64,000 nucleotides of DNA from Diplonema japonicum (Eukaryota; Euglenozoa; Diplonemea; Diplonemida; Diplonemidae). This document shows positions 51,446-62,599 of this stretch, in pieces. The translations under genes and the position numbers were made by a program. Where the stretch lies: the NCBI GenBank assembly GCA_964019335.1, contig OZ025682.1, positions 248,001 to 312,000 on the forward strand. Reading direction: 5' to 3'. The notes beneath the pieces are model-generated. The model saw only the letters and a list, made by a program, of their open reading frames with translations. It ran no database searches and was not told the DNA's origin. The first letter of the stretch is position 1, and every line of letters starts with the position of its first letter.

Positions 51446-52122
51446 ATTCTATAATACTTTTTTCATTTTGACTTTGAATTTCAAAAAAAAAAGAAAAAAC
51501 AAAACAAAACAAAAAAAAGGCCTTCCCTTGGGGTCCTTTTCACACCGGCAAAAACCACTGCAACTCGATTTTGACACGATTTCTGCATGTCTTTTCATGT
51601 AAGGAAAAAAAAAAAAAAAAAAAAAAAAAATGAATGGAGATATTATTCTTTTTTTGCTTCTGCTCAGTCTTGTAGTTCTGTAGTTTCCCTGTTTTGAGTT
51701 TCCGCAAACAAGAAAAGAAAAAGAATGGGGGGGAGGGAAGAAAATACTTGTAAATCTCTGTGAGACGATTTTTTTTTTTTTTAAATTATAAATTAAGATA
51801 TTTACAGTGTTTCTTTTAGTTTCACGCTTTATAAAAAAAAAAAAAAAAAAAAAGAAAATGATATGAATAATAATTTTTTAACATAAAAAATATGGAAAAG
51901 AGAAAGAAAATAGACAAAAAAAAAATAGGAGGGGAGAAGGGAACTGCTCGGTAAACTGGATACTTGGTTGCCCGGGCCCCCGGCAAGGGATGCAGTATCT
52001 AAACAGGTACTCTCATCTATCTAAAGAGGGTGGGGAATCCCCACCAGCCGAGGGAGCCCCAGGTGATCAAAAAGTAACTCGTGGCTGAGCGAAAACTGAC
52101 AATGAATGTTTATTTTGTGTGT

Positions 52123-52156
<34 letters not shown>

Positions 52157-53419
52157 TTGAAGGGGAAAGGCCGCACCTGAAAGAGTACAACTTTTGTATG
52201 TGTGTTTTTATCCGATAACTTACCTCCCCCCCCCCCCCCCCCCCCCCACGACTTTTTTTTTCGTTCTTCAAACTCTCAGAATGGGGGGAAAAAAAAGAAT
52301 AGGCAGGTTAATACACCTGCCCGACATTCTTTCTCCCCCTTTTTTTTTAATTTTGGAAAACTGCGAAGAACAAGTGTTTTTTCTATTCAATTTAAAAAAA
52401 AAAAAATAAAAAAATTAAGGGAGACAACGTCGCTTTGTTTTTGTAACACTAAATCTTTTTCTTTTTTTTTTTACTTTTTTTTTCTTAAAAAAAGATTTGT
52501 TTATTCATGCGAGTGACAACTTCCCCGCAAACTATTTTTTTTGGGGGTGTGTGTGTGTGTGTTTAATACCCCCCTTTTTTTAGTGTAAATTTTTAAAAGA
52601 GTGAGCGTGTGATAGTTTTTTTTTCTCCCCCCCCCCTAAGTAAAACCCACAACACATCTCACGTCACAAAGACTTTAGTGGATACCAAAAAGTTTGTGCT
52701 GGGTGGGATTATTCGCGGATGTGGAAGTGGCAAGAAAATAGAACTCAAATGAGACTATTATAATAAATGTTTGGGGGGGGGGGGAGGAAGAAAAAAAGTA
52801 TCGTACATATGTTTTTTTTTCTTCTTCTTTTTTATGTGTATGGAACGTACGAAAACAGCAGCAAAAAAAAGGGAGGCGGTCCTCCTCGTGTGTGTGTTTT
52901 TTTTGGGGGGGGTGTCAATGAAAAGACACAACAAAAGAGAGAAAGAAAACTTAATTTGCTTTCTTTTTTTTTTCCCCCCCTTCTTTTTAATTCGAAGTCA
53001 AATTGAGCACACAAAAAAAAAAAAAAAAAAAAAAAACCCAAGCAATAAAGAAAACTGATCATCCCTTGTGCCGAGCAAAGAAACTTATGTTAACTTTTTT
53101 TTTGTTTAGTAAAGGTATAAACTGTAGGCATGCGGAGGTTCAAAATTCAACTACCTCTCTCGCACTTTCTTTGCTCGAGCGAAAAAAAAAATACCCCCAC
53201 CAAAAAAAAAAAAAGGATACTTAGATACTTAGCGCGTGAAAGCAGGACAGAGTATTTATAAAGTTTTAGAAGTGTCTCCTCCTATACCACGTTGGATTTC
53301 CCCACTCCCTAGAACGGGAATTTTTGACATGTCTAAACATAAAAAAGGGGAACGTTGACAACATGTTTTTTTTTAACAAGTTATAAACTTTCTACAGATA
53401 CTCACTTTTAAAGGATCTT

Positions 53420-53451
53420 TTTTTTCTTTTCTTTTCTTTTCTTTTCTTTTC

Positions 53452-53475
<24 letters not shown>
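53420..53475 (+). repeat. (TTTTC)n microsatellite
   Basis: About ten consecutive TTTTC units running into a T-run. Confidence 0.85.
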
Positions 53476-53488
<13 letters not shown>

Positions 53489-53569
53489 TTTATTCTCACA
53501 ACAGTTGTTCAAAAAAAATCGAAATTATTTCGGTTTGAAATGTATTTTTTTTTTTTTTTTGTTTCTGAT

Positions 53570-53620
<51 letters not shown>

Positions 53621-55381
53621 ATTTTTTTCTTGTTTTTTGGCGATGGTAACAGACACCAATTCAAGCCGAAGCTATAAAGTACCTAAAAGCACATCTTTCT
53701 TTTTTTTTTTTTTTTTTTCTCTTTTTTTTTCCCCTCAAAACACCTCACATCTCTGAAGTATCTCCAGGTTAGGGCTTACCGAGAGTGAAGGTTATTGTTG
53801 ACCTTTATTTTTTTTTCCCCCCACCTTTTTTTCTCTCCCCCCCCCTTTTTTTTAAAATCTAATCTATGAAAGGCTGTTCAAAATCCTGATCCAGGGTCAT
53901 AAAGAAAAAATGCAGGTAGCACTCGAGGGAAAAAAAAAAAGAAGAGAAAGGGGAAAAGAGGAAAAAGCAGAGATTGAAACTGAAACTAATGTCTCTTGCC
54001 TTCCGCCCTCCACACACTCCCTTTTTTTTTGCCAAACTCCTTCGCGTTGTGTTGCCTGTATTAACTAGCCCTCAAACCAAGCATCTTTCCTTGAGCCTCC
54101 TTTCTTAATTTTTTCTCCTTTTCATTAACAGTTCATTAAGTAGTTAAGGTTTTTTTTTTTTTTTTTTTTTTTTAATGGGTTGGGTATTAAAAAAAAAATT
54201 CTTTTATCTTGGCTTTGGCAGGGAAGAAAAAGAAAGGGGAAGAGGTGGGAAGATCGAACTTTTTTTTAAAGATTTTCCCTGATGCTCTTTCCCTCCTCCT
54301 CCACCTTCCCCTTGTCAGGAAAGAAAGAAAGAAGAAACATTTGGGGATCCTCCCCTCCCCACCCGTGATTACTCAATTCAAATATGGGTTTTGCTCAGTA
54401 AAATTGAGAATAAGAAAAGTGGGGAAAGGTCTTTTTTTTTTTTTTTTTTTTTTAAGAGTTTCATTCTGATTTCTTTTATTTTCCCCACAGTTATGTAATC
54501 TTTTATGGCTTTTTTCAATCCTATTTCTTCTCCCCGAAAAAAAAAAAGAGAGATTAATTTTTTTCTGCTGCTTCTGCTATTCTTCCCCCCCCCCCCCCCC
54601 CTCCCCCTTTGAGATGTAACTCTAGATTAAAAGGGCTGGACCAACTTGCTTACTTAACTTGTAAAAAAAACTCGCCGCTGCCGAAAAGGGATTTTTCTAT
54701 CTAAATCGTAAGGTCGTGGTCCTTGTTTTCTTTTTTTTTTTTGTTCTATTTTATAGTGAGCACCTCCCCCCCTACCCGTGCACACTGAAACTTTTTTGAA
54801 TTTCTTCTCCTTTCCTTTCCTCATCATCATCTCTTCCTCTAGCTACAAACAATGGCATTGAGACAGAGGGAAAGGATTGTTTAAGAAACACGAAAAAAAA
54901 ACAAAAAAACAAAAAAACAAAATAGCTAAGTATAGCATTATATTCACGACGAATGTAATGAAAATTTTTTATGTTACTCGAGAGTGAAAACAAAAGAACC
55001 TCGTGAGAGGCCGAAGGCCTATTGTGTGTGTGTGTGTGTGTGTTTTCTTTTCTCCACCAACAATGGCCTACCAAGGATGACACCACATGTATGGGTCGAA
55101 AGAATTGGAAGAAAAAAAAAAAATAAAAAACGTCCAAGGATGCACCAAGGTTCTTCTTCTTTTTATGGTGTCCCTTAATAGAGAACTATCCCCCTCCCCC
55201 TCCCCGGGATTTTGTACATTCCAAAGGTTTATTTTTAAAGGTGATTGCCGCCTTTCTGTGGCATTTCTTTTTTTTTTTTTTTTTTTTTTTTCTGTTTGCG
55301 TACAACCTTTTCCTGGGATGAAAAAAAAAGAGAAAAAAAAGGGGGGGGGAAGAATTAGGTAGAGTTATGAGATTCACCACA

Positions 55382-55424
<43 letters not shown>

Positions 55425-56077
55425 AACCGCCTTTTCTCAAGTTTAACCACAAAAAAAAAAAATGAGAGAAAAGAAAGAAGAAAAAAAATTCTTACGAAAG
55501 CAAAAAAAAAAAAAAAACACACACCAAAGAACGACTTTGAACGAAAACAAACAAAAAAAGGACGTGGTGACCTTGCCATGCCTAACTGTGGCTCTTTACC
55601 CCCGTGCTACTGAAATGGTCATCGAACACATTTGTACGTCCCCCCTCTTTTTTCTCTCTCTTTTGGTTCACCTTTTTTTTGGCTGGTGACTGATGAAGAA
55701 GTCTTGGGGGAGATATCCTAAATGTTACTTTGCTGTCTTTAAGTTTTTTTTTTTAACAGCGAACACCCCACCCCCCATGCACACTGCAGTCTTATCGAGT
55801 TTTCTTTTCTTTCTGTTGTGCATTTCTTTTTTTCTGGCGGGGGGGTGGAAGTTGCTAACACTTCATTTCCCCCCTCCTCATCCTCCTCCTCCTCATCCTC
55901 CTCCCCCATCATAGTGAATGGTTTGTTGTTTTATTTTTCTTATTTTTCTTTCTCTCTCCACTCTTTCCTATGCTCCTTCTATTCCCCCCCCTTTATTTTT
56001 TTTTTTTTTACGCCCAAACACTTCAGATTAAATTAAAAAAAAAAGAGGGGGACGGAAAAAAAAAAAAAAAAAAAAAA

Positions 56078-56764
56078 ATGCGTTCGAGCACAGAAGACGC
56101 GGACCGCCCGACCCCAGTAAAATTCCCTCAAAAAAGGATGAAGAAGCAGCACGCAGGGATATTATCGATGATAGGGTTCTTAGGGGCAACGGCAATACTA
56201 GGGGGGACGATTATAATCATCGTTGGGGTGAGTTGGGATGGGAGCAACAGAGGTGGGGAGTGGGGCCCCGGACAGGTCAAGATAGAGAAGGTCAGCCAAG
56301 TCTCAGACGACCCTCCCTGCAAGGTGGAGTGCAACTGCACAAGGGCGTGCAACGATGATTCCACAGATACAGTAACCTGCAACTCTACCCGCAGCTGTTA
56401 TATGTGCATTGGCAGCCGATATGAAATTCTTGCTACCAGTCCCGCATGTCCTAATGCCAATCTTACATATACATCGCCATGTGCGCTTACAGCCCCCTTC
56501 ATCCCATCTAGCACCCCAGAGTCCTTTGCAGGGGCATTCATACATGAATCCTGTACACGTTTGACGCCTCGGTCGAGCTTCGAGCCCTACCTTCCCCGGT
56601 CTATTCGGGCAGATCCTGCTTTTCTTATACGCACAGGATCCATAGTTGCCGGTATTGGATTCGCTGTGCTTTGTGTGTCCCTGGCAAGCTTTTTCTACTC
56701 GGAAAGCTCCTATGAACTGGCAAGGCAGCAATACAGAGCTAGTAAAGAACTAGGTGTACAATAA
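56078..56764 (+). CDS. Two-TM protein with Cys-rich loop
   Basis: 228 aa, intronless. TM1 at about residues 27-50 (ILSMIGFLGATAILGGTIII) and TM2 at about 187-209 (GSIVAGIGFAVLCVSLASF) flank a ~135-residue loop with ten Cys and several N-x-T/S sites, so the loop is probably extracytoplasmic. The N-terminus is basic and the C-terminus charged, both likely cytosolic. The topology is like small tetraspanin-like or BK-beta-subunit-like proteins, but no family motif is certain. The ATG directly follows an A24 tract. Confidence 0.6.
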   Translation: MRSSTEDADRPTPVKFPQKRMKKQHAGILSMIGFLGATAILGGTIIIIVGVSWDGSNRGGEWGPGQVKIEKVSQVSDDPPCKVECNCTRACNDDSTDTVTCNSTRSCYMCIGSRYEILATSPACPNANLTYTSPCALTAPFIPSSTPESFAGAFIHESCTRLTPRSSFEPYLPRSIRADPAFLIRTGSIVAGIGFAVLCVSLASFFYSESSYELARQQYRASKELGVQ

Positions 56765-57086
56765 GGAGTTTTTTTTTATTTTTTTTATGGGTAGTTTGTG
56801 AATTTGTCTCTAAATAGAAGTGAGGGGGGGGGGGTGGACAAAACAGAAGAAGATGGGGGAAAAAAAAAAGTGTACGGTAGAGGGAAAACCCGTAGTATTA
56901 TTATTTTTTTTTTCTTCTTCCACGTTCCTCTTTTTTTTGGCGCCCATTCCCCAACCACCCTTGTGAAACTTTTTGTCTTTTCTTTTTTTTGTTTTTTTTT
57001 TAGAAAAAAACACAAAAGTTTGAAACACAAAAAAAAAAAAAAAAGGCGCGGGCGGGAGGGGGAGGAGGGAAGGAATCCTCTTTGAA

Positions 57087-57139
<53 letters not shown>

Positions 57140-57150
57140 ATCCCTTCCTT
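56765..57150. other. Intergenic stretch
   Basis: About 390 bp with A/T/G runs and a T45 run ending 16 nt before the next ATG. This is the one gene whose ATG is preceded by a T-run instead of an A-rich leader. Confidence 0.6.
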
Positions 57151-58237
57151 ATGGACATACGAACTATTCCACCGCCAATCGAGGGCCACACCTGCACAAT
57201 TTTGGAGAGTGCCGTGGACTATGTGATACAAGGAGTGCTGGGTGTCTTGGCTTTCTCAACACTACTGGCGAAATGGCGAATGGAGGCAAAAGGCTCAGGC
57301 ACACGAAGACCCTTCAGAGTTTTCATGTTGGACACAACAAAACAAAGCGCTGGCTTTTTCGTGGCACATGTAGGGAACATGGTTGTGGCCTCCTTATTGG
57401 CGGAGGACGATGTCTCGCCCTGTGTATGGTACTTCGTCAACATTCTCTTTGACACCACTGTAAGGGTTTTGCTAGCCTACCTCATGTTACGCCTTATAGT
57501 ATGGATCATAGTGACTGCAAACCTTGATCCCAAAGGTTTGATGGATTTTGGTGATTACGGGGATTTGTACGTTCTCACTTGTGGTTCGCTGAAGAGGTGG
57601 TTTCTGCAGTTGTGTCTGTGGGTAGGGATTGTCTCTATTACAGTAGCGATGAAGGGATTTATTGTGTGGATGTTTGAATCTTCTCTTGCAGACTTTGGAA
57701 ACTGGGTCATGGGTCCCTTGGAAGACCACACCAAAGAACACGGCCACAATTTGGAGCTTGTCATCGTAATGATGGTGATTCCCTTCGTCCTTTGCGCCAT
57801 GCAGCTGTGGATACAGGATTCGTTTTTACAGTCGCGCAAGCGTGGGCAAGGTCTCCACCGGTTCTCCCCACAAGACATCTCTCTGGCCGAGCGTAACATG
57901 AAAGGCACGGCCGCAAGCCCGGAGCCTATTTTCTTGATTTCTGATGCTTTATGGGGCCCGGATTCCCACCGGCAGCATATGATGCCTTTGGCGGATCAGG
58001 TATGCTTGGGAAGGGGGGGGGGGGGGGGGGGGGGGGGGAAGAAGGAAAAAAAAATACAGCCCCCCATAGAAGACATAGATATTTCACACACACCTCTGGG
58101 GCTTCAGTTACCTAGGTTTGGGGGAAAAAAAAAGATTTTTTTTGAAAAAAAAAATTTTTTTTTAACGCAGTACGCCAAGTGATCAACCTACTGTACAAGA
58201 GATGCAGGCTATCGAAAGTGATCAGGATGAGATTTGA
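57151..58237 (+). CDS. STIMATE: STIMATE/TMEM110-family membrane protein (3 exons)
   Basis: Exons 57151-57999, 58060-58115 and 58171-58237 give 323 aa. Four to five TM segments with family hallmarks: TKQSAGFFVAHVGNMVVASL, CVWYFVNILFDTTVRVLLAY, FGDYGD, and NLELVIVMMVIPFVLCAMQLWIQDSFL. In animals STIMATE is an ER protein that promotes STIM-Orai contact and Ca2+ entry; in protists its partner is unknown. Introns are 60 nt (phase 0, contains a G-run of about 25) and 55 nt (phase 2); splicing restores a tail ending SDQDEI and TGA. Its neighbour is a CorA transporter, but no joint role is implied. Confidence 0.75.
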
Positions 58238-58909
58238 TGGACAGTAATGGATAGACCCCCCCCCCCCCCCCCCCTGTCACAGCGGTGATGAAAAATAAAA
58301 GAAGAGCAAGCTAAGCTTCTTTGTGTTAGGTAGGTTTACTTTTTATTCTGTTCTTAATTTATCTGGTTCGTCATAGGAGTAAGCTATTTAAAAAAAAAAA
58401 AAAGAAGATAGAGTCCGAAAAAAGAAAGAGAAAAAAAAAAAAACATATGGTAATGAAAACGGCAACATTTTTTTTTGTAATAAAAAAAAAACCCCCCACA
58501 CATCTCATCTTTTTTTTTTTTTATAGCAGTATTGCGTTCAGTCCCCCTCAAGAAGAAAAAAAAAAATGCTTTATCGCATCTCCTTTTTTTTTGTTTTCCA
58601 TCTCCTGTTTTTTTTTTTACCTCGCACCCCTTCCCCTTTCCTTTATTCCGCGTAATTGGAGATATATAAAAAAAAAAAAAAAAAAAAAAAAAAGCATGAT
58701 GGGAAACAACAACCAATACCAAGAAGAAGAAGAGGAAGAAAAAAAAAAAAAAAAACAAAACAAAAAAAAGCCCCACCCACTACCCCCTACGAGGGAGGAA
58801 CCTAAAAAAAAAAAAAAAAAAAAAAGAACTTTTTTTTTTTTTTTTTACCCCTAAATTTTCCGCAAAAAAAAAAAGTAAAAAAAAAAAAAAAAAAAAATAT
58901 GGACAGCGT
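58238..58909. other. Intergenic stretch with short uORF
   Basis: About 670 bp of homopolymers (C18, A, T runs). The first ATG after the final A-tract, at 58899, opens a 16-codon frame (ends 58949) that overlaps the CorA start in another frame and could damp its translation. Confidence 0.5.
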
Positions 58910-60325
58910 ATGTCCAATATTGCCCCAAACAACGGAAACCCCTTGGTGAAGGTAGCACAGCATCACCATGACAATGCTTTATCGGAAGCACAATGGAGCG
59001 CGCCTGATGGTGACTTTGCAACACCGGAGACAGAAGACGGCGGGGGACTGAGGATCACAGTGGACATCGACGAACTCGACGGCGGCTACTGGGTAGAAGG
59101 CGCAGCCCACAGCATCATGGACAGCATCACCGGGGGAACACCAAAAACAAGCGATGACGGGCTGGAAACAGAAGAAAGCGTAGCTTACGGCGCTGATAAA
59201 GTTCTAATGGCCTTAGAACTCTTAGTCCCCAAACCCACCTCCCACATATGGTCAGTTCAAGAAGGCGAGGCCGGGATAGAAGTTTTCACACCGAACAGTT
59301 TCGACGAATTTCTCAAAAATATCGCTATACCCGATATTAAGCGTGACCTTCACGACCGTTCCCACCCGAAAACGAATAGATGGGTTGATTTCCAAGGCCT
59401 CACAGACCACGAGGTCCGGCATCTAGGGTCTCTCCTGACCCTTCACGAGCTCACCATCGAGGACATTATCAACGAGGATTCCCCTGAAAAACTCGAGCAT
59501 TTCGAGGATTCAAAATACCAATATAGCGTTCTGTTAGGACAATGGCTCGACAGCACCAGCGGGTGGAAGGATGTCAAGATAAGCTGTGTCATCGTTAAAG
59601 GCTGGATGATAACAATCCACAAGTCGCCCTTTGTAGGCCTCGACGAACTGTTGAAAAGAATCCGAAAAGAATTGTTCGGAAAGAGAAGAAACACAACCCA
59701 ACGCGTACTCCACGGGCTGTGGGTGTATTACGGACTCTTTGATGTTCTAGTAGATGCAATGATACCAAGGGTAACAAGGTGTTCTGAACACGCGAATGAT
59801 GTTGACGAGATAGTGCTGCAACTGTGGGATACCAGCGAAGGGTCTTTAGAGATGGGGGAAGCAACGAGAATGATCGCAAGAACGAGGAAGCAAATCAACG
59901 CAATTAGAAGATCCTTCGTCGCCAAAGAAGCCATCATCAAGGAGCACAAGCTTCACAAGCTTCCTCACTACCGTGATGTTCACGATCACGTGCTTCAAAT
60001 GCTTGATCGGCTCGACTCCTCTCGCGACATTCTAGCCCAGGCCAACAGCAACTACCTTGCTGGTATCAGCGTCCAAGCTTCCATCTCTGCCAATAGTACA
60101 AATGAGGCTATGCGTAAGATGTCGCTTCTCGCATTTGTTTTTGTACCCATGACGTTGATCACTTCGTTGTTCGGGATGAATGTGCAGGTGCCCTGGCAGA
60201 ACGTCGGGTCTACGCTTCCCTTTTACATGATCCTGACGTCGTTCTTGGTGCTCCCTTGCTGCGCTGTGATCGTGATGAAGATGAGAAGCACCACGACACA
60301 CACGCAGCGGCATGCTTACATTTAG
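58910..60325 (+). CDS. CorA/ALR-type Mg2+ transporter
   Basis: 471 aa, intronless. A long N-terminal cytoplasmic domain includes the helical CorA core (YGLFDVLVDAMIPRVTRCSEHANDVDEIVLQLW, then LDSSRDILAQANSNYLAGIS) and ends in two TM helices. The first is followed by the signature FGMNVQVP with G422-M423-N424, the CorA selectivity loop. It forms a pentamer that carries Mg2+ into the cytosol or an organelle. Length and the ALR-type long N-terminus fit fungal and protist members. A short overlapping uORF precedes it. Confidence 0.9.
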   Translation: MSNIAPNNGNPLVKVAQHHHDNALSEAQWSAPDGDFATPETEDGGGLRITVDIDELDGGYWVEGAAHSIMDSITGGTPKTSDDGLETEESVAYGADKVLMALELLVPKPTSHIWSVQEGEAGIEVFTPNSFDEFLKNIAIPDIKRDLHDRSHPKTNRWVDFQGLTDHEVRHLGSLLTLHELTIEDIINEDSPEKLEHFEDSKYQYSVLLGQWLDSTSGWKDVKISCVIVKGWMITIHKSPFVGLDELLKRIRKELFGKRRNTTQRVLHGLWVYYGLFDVLVDAMIPRVTRCSEHANDVDEIVLQLWDTSEGSLEMGEATRMIARTRKQINAIRRSFVAKEAIIKEHKLHKLPHYRDVHDHVLQMLDRLDSSRDILAQANSNYLAGISVQASISANSTNEAMRKMSLLAFVFVPMTLITSLFGMNVQVPWQNVGSTLPFYMILTSFLVLPCCAVIVMKMRSTTTHTQRHAYI

Positions 60326-60503
60326 AACAAATTGGTGATAGGAAGAAGGGGGAAAAAAAAAAAAAAAAAAAGCAGAGGGGAGGGAAAGGGGGGAGAGAGA
60401 GAGAAACAAAAAAAAAAAAAAAAATAGAACTAAACTGCAATGCCCCTAAATTTAACAAAAGAAAATTTAAAAAAAAAAACCCCTCCTCCCTCTTGTTTTC
60501 TTG

Positions 60504-60536
<33 letters not shown>

Positions 60537-60618
60537 CCCTGAGCATCAGAACCAGACACCCTGTCCTACCCTCTTTTTAGCATTGTACCAGGGAATGCCT
60601 TAGAAGAAAAGAAATAAA

Positions 60619-61749
60619 ATGGCGTCACCGGTAGATGAAGTATTGGGGATATTCGGGGGGAGGGGTTGGAAAGGTGTAGACGAGCTTTGCGAGGCGTTGC
60701 GAATCGAGGAAAAACTGGTCGAGGGGGTGCACAGAGGCGAAATCTCTGCAGACGACGAACGGGGCGTCTATAAAAACCTCTCCTTGGTATGCTACACCTC
60801 GGTAGAGGGCGTGGCACACCACCACGCATCCCTACGAGCAACAAGACTGGACATCACCTTTCACCTATACGACGGTGAAGCTCCGGTCATGACAACCAGT
60901 GTCTTGAACAACATTGTAGTGGGGGTCCCACTACAAGGCGGTACCGAAAAAAGGATAACATGGGTGCACCAAGGTTCTGAGGAAGCAATGAGCATAATGT
61001 TATCACACGAGTTTCCTGTTGGAGCACAGACACCGTCTGAGATACGTTTAGAGGTCAATGTGCAACACGCAGTACCACATTATAGGCTTCACTTAAGAAG
61101 TGTGGCTTTACGAGCGATTATGAAAGGTCCTTACGGGCTGCGGGCTGTGAGTGGGGAAAGATGGTCAGGATCGTCAAGTGAGGAGGTGTTCAAGGCGTTC
61201 CTGAAATATGCGAATGATGAAAATTTAATCGTGAACCGGGAGACGAACCCTGCCATACGCACGAACACTGTTTTAGAAGAGGAGTTCGGGTGCAAACTGA
61301 TCACATTGGCCGCGTTGCAGACAGCGTTGAACACACGGGAATTCGAGACCGAAGCGTTTTCGTTCGCGGTGCAGTTGAACCAGCAACTTACCATACCCCT
61401 GCCTTGCCCTGTGTACTGTAAGCGGGCCGTGCCGAACCGGCAGAAGAGGAAGCCTGTTTTGAACTCCATAACGGCACAGCAACGCTCGCTTCTCGACACC
61501 GCAAGAGCGAAGCTTCGCAAGATATCGGTATTGGAATCGTTGGGGAAGGATCCTGTGGAGGCTACCCGCTTGCTTGTCTCTCAGCAAACGGAAAAACTGT
61601 CCGAAATCACGGACCCCCCGGACTGGGTGAAAAAACGAGAAATGGCGGAATCCGACGCAATGTGGGGGACACCGATTGGCGTGGAGGCACTACACCGGTT
61701 GGAGGAAGTCTGCGAGATGCATGAGGTGAGACGCCTAGCGAAGGAGTGA
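60619..61749 (+). CDS. SWI/SNF SMARCD/BAF60-like subunit (SWIB domain)
   Basis: 376 aa, intronless. The middle (residues ~193-245: SSEEVFKAFLKYANDENLIVN...VLEEEFGCKLITLAALQTAL) fits the SWIB fold with its 'V...L..Y....L...........L...FG' pattern. The region before it (LDITFHLYD... W at HQGSEEAM) and after it (VYCKRAV..., then VLESLGKDPVEATRLLVSQQ and DPPDWVKKREM) follows the order seen in SMARCD/Rsc6 proteins, where a similar C-terminal helix with an 'SPxxFxxxLIxSQ' pattern occurs. These are subunits of chromatin remodellers. There is a Cys in place of some conserved residues but no obvious break. Confidence 0.65.
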   Translation: MASPVDEVLGIFGGRGWKGVDELCEALRIEEKLVEGVHRGEISADDERGVYKNLSLVCYTSVEGVAHHHASLRATRLDITFHLYDGEAPVMTTSVLNNIVVGVPLQGGTEKRITWVHQGSEEAMSIMLSHEFPVGAQTPSEIRLEVNVQHAVPHYRLHLRSVALRAIMKGPYGLRAVSGERWSGSSSEEVFKAFLKYANDENLIVNRETNPAIRTNTVLEEEFGCKLITLAALQTALNTREFETEAFSFAVQLNQQLTIPLPCPVYCKRAVPNRQKRKPVLNSITAQQRSLLDTARAKLRKISVLESLGKDPVEATRLLVSQQTEKLSEITDPPDWVKKREMAESDAMWGTPIGVEALHRLEEVCEMHEVRRLAKE

Positions 61750-61750
61750 T

Positions 61751-61803
61751 TTTTTTTTTTTTTTTTTTTTTTTTTCACATCGATTCACTCCCCATATACA
61801 CAG
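61751..61803 (+). promoter_or_regulatory. Candidate trans-splice acceptor (T25 run ... ATACACAG)
   Basis: A T-run of about 25 right after the SMARCD-like stop codon, then TCACTCCCCATATACACAG ends at 61803. The 41-nt leader is mostly A/G with a short C-run. Confidence 0.5.
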
Positions 61804-61844
61804 GAAAAGAAGAAGAAGAAAAAAAAACCCCCCCTTACGTAACG

Positions 61845-62599
61845 ATGCAATTGTGTGAAATACGCTCTGTCGTCACAAGGGCCAAGAAGATGCTCGAAAA
61901 GACACAGCTCATTAAGACACGTTCCATCATGAACGGCAACCGGATCGTGAAATACCTCGAGAAGTTCGACGAGTTGGAGTCCAAGATGGAAGAGGCGAAC
62001 CTTGTGGTGCCCCAGATTCTGACAGAGGTCAACCACTCATTGATGTTGGTATACATTTTTAAAAAAAAAAAAAAGAAAACTTTTTTTTTTTATAGGCGGA
62101 ACAAGAGATGAAGGCAGGAACCGTACGGACGCTTCACAAAAAGTACAGGAAAATCGGTGACTGCCACTTCGATTTGAGAACGGTGAAGCACACCGTCACA
62201 CGAGAACGGAAGAGGCTTGCTAGGCTCCACGAACATATTACCACGTGTCGGGAGACAAAGGGGACAAGGCCCTTTATTGCATTCTGTATCCAAGAGAAGG
62301 TTACTGGTTCCGATGCGGGTTTGAAGTGGAGCGCTCTGACCAAGGAGCAAAAACAACCGTATTACACTGCCGCCAAGAAGAATACCCTTGAAAGGGGCGA
62401 GCGCAGGGTGTACGCCAAGAAAGATGGGCGGTCAGTTTCACCCTTTGCAAAATTCGTTAGCGAGAATATGGTGAAGGCACGTGGAGATATTGAAAAGCAG
62501 CATCCCCACCTGCAAATAGCCGAGAAGAACACCCTGTCCTTCAAGCTGCTGGCTTCTCGTTGGAGGAAAAAGAAAATGGATAATACGCTTGGGATTTAA
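61845..62599 (+). CDS. HMG-box-like nuclear protein (2 exons)
   Basis: Exons 61845-62048 and 62096-62599 give 235 aa. N-terminal ~100 residues are helical and basic. Then two segments resemble diverged HMG boxes: RPFIAFCIQEK...GLKWSALTKEQKQPYYTAAKKN (residues ~130-175) and SVSPFAKFVSENMVKAR...FKLLASRWRKKK (~185-230). HMG boxes bend DNA in chromatin; euglenozoan members such as TDP1-type proteins exist (family knowledge). The 47-nt intron (phase 0) joins VNHSLML to AEQEMKAG. The call rests on the W/Y/K pattern and is moderate. Confidence 0.6.

Larger units (their letters stand above)
50178..56077. other. 5.9 kb gene-free region
   Basis: The longest stretch without a gene. Contains a repeat pair at 50332-50637, a T52 run near 51389-51440, a complex GC-richer patch at 51940-52110 with a perfect GGTGGGGAATCCCCACC hairpin, a (TTTTC)n tract near 53420-53475, (GT)n at 52547-52561 and 55024-55041, and many A/T/C/G runs. 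No protein frame of normal composition is seen on either strand apart from the doubtful 55-codon one at 50396-50563. It may separate transcription units or hold centromere- or origin-type DNA, but nothing shows this directly. Confidence 0.55.
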
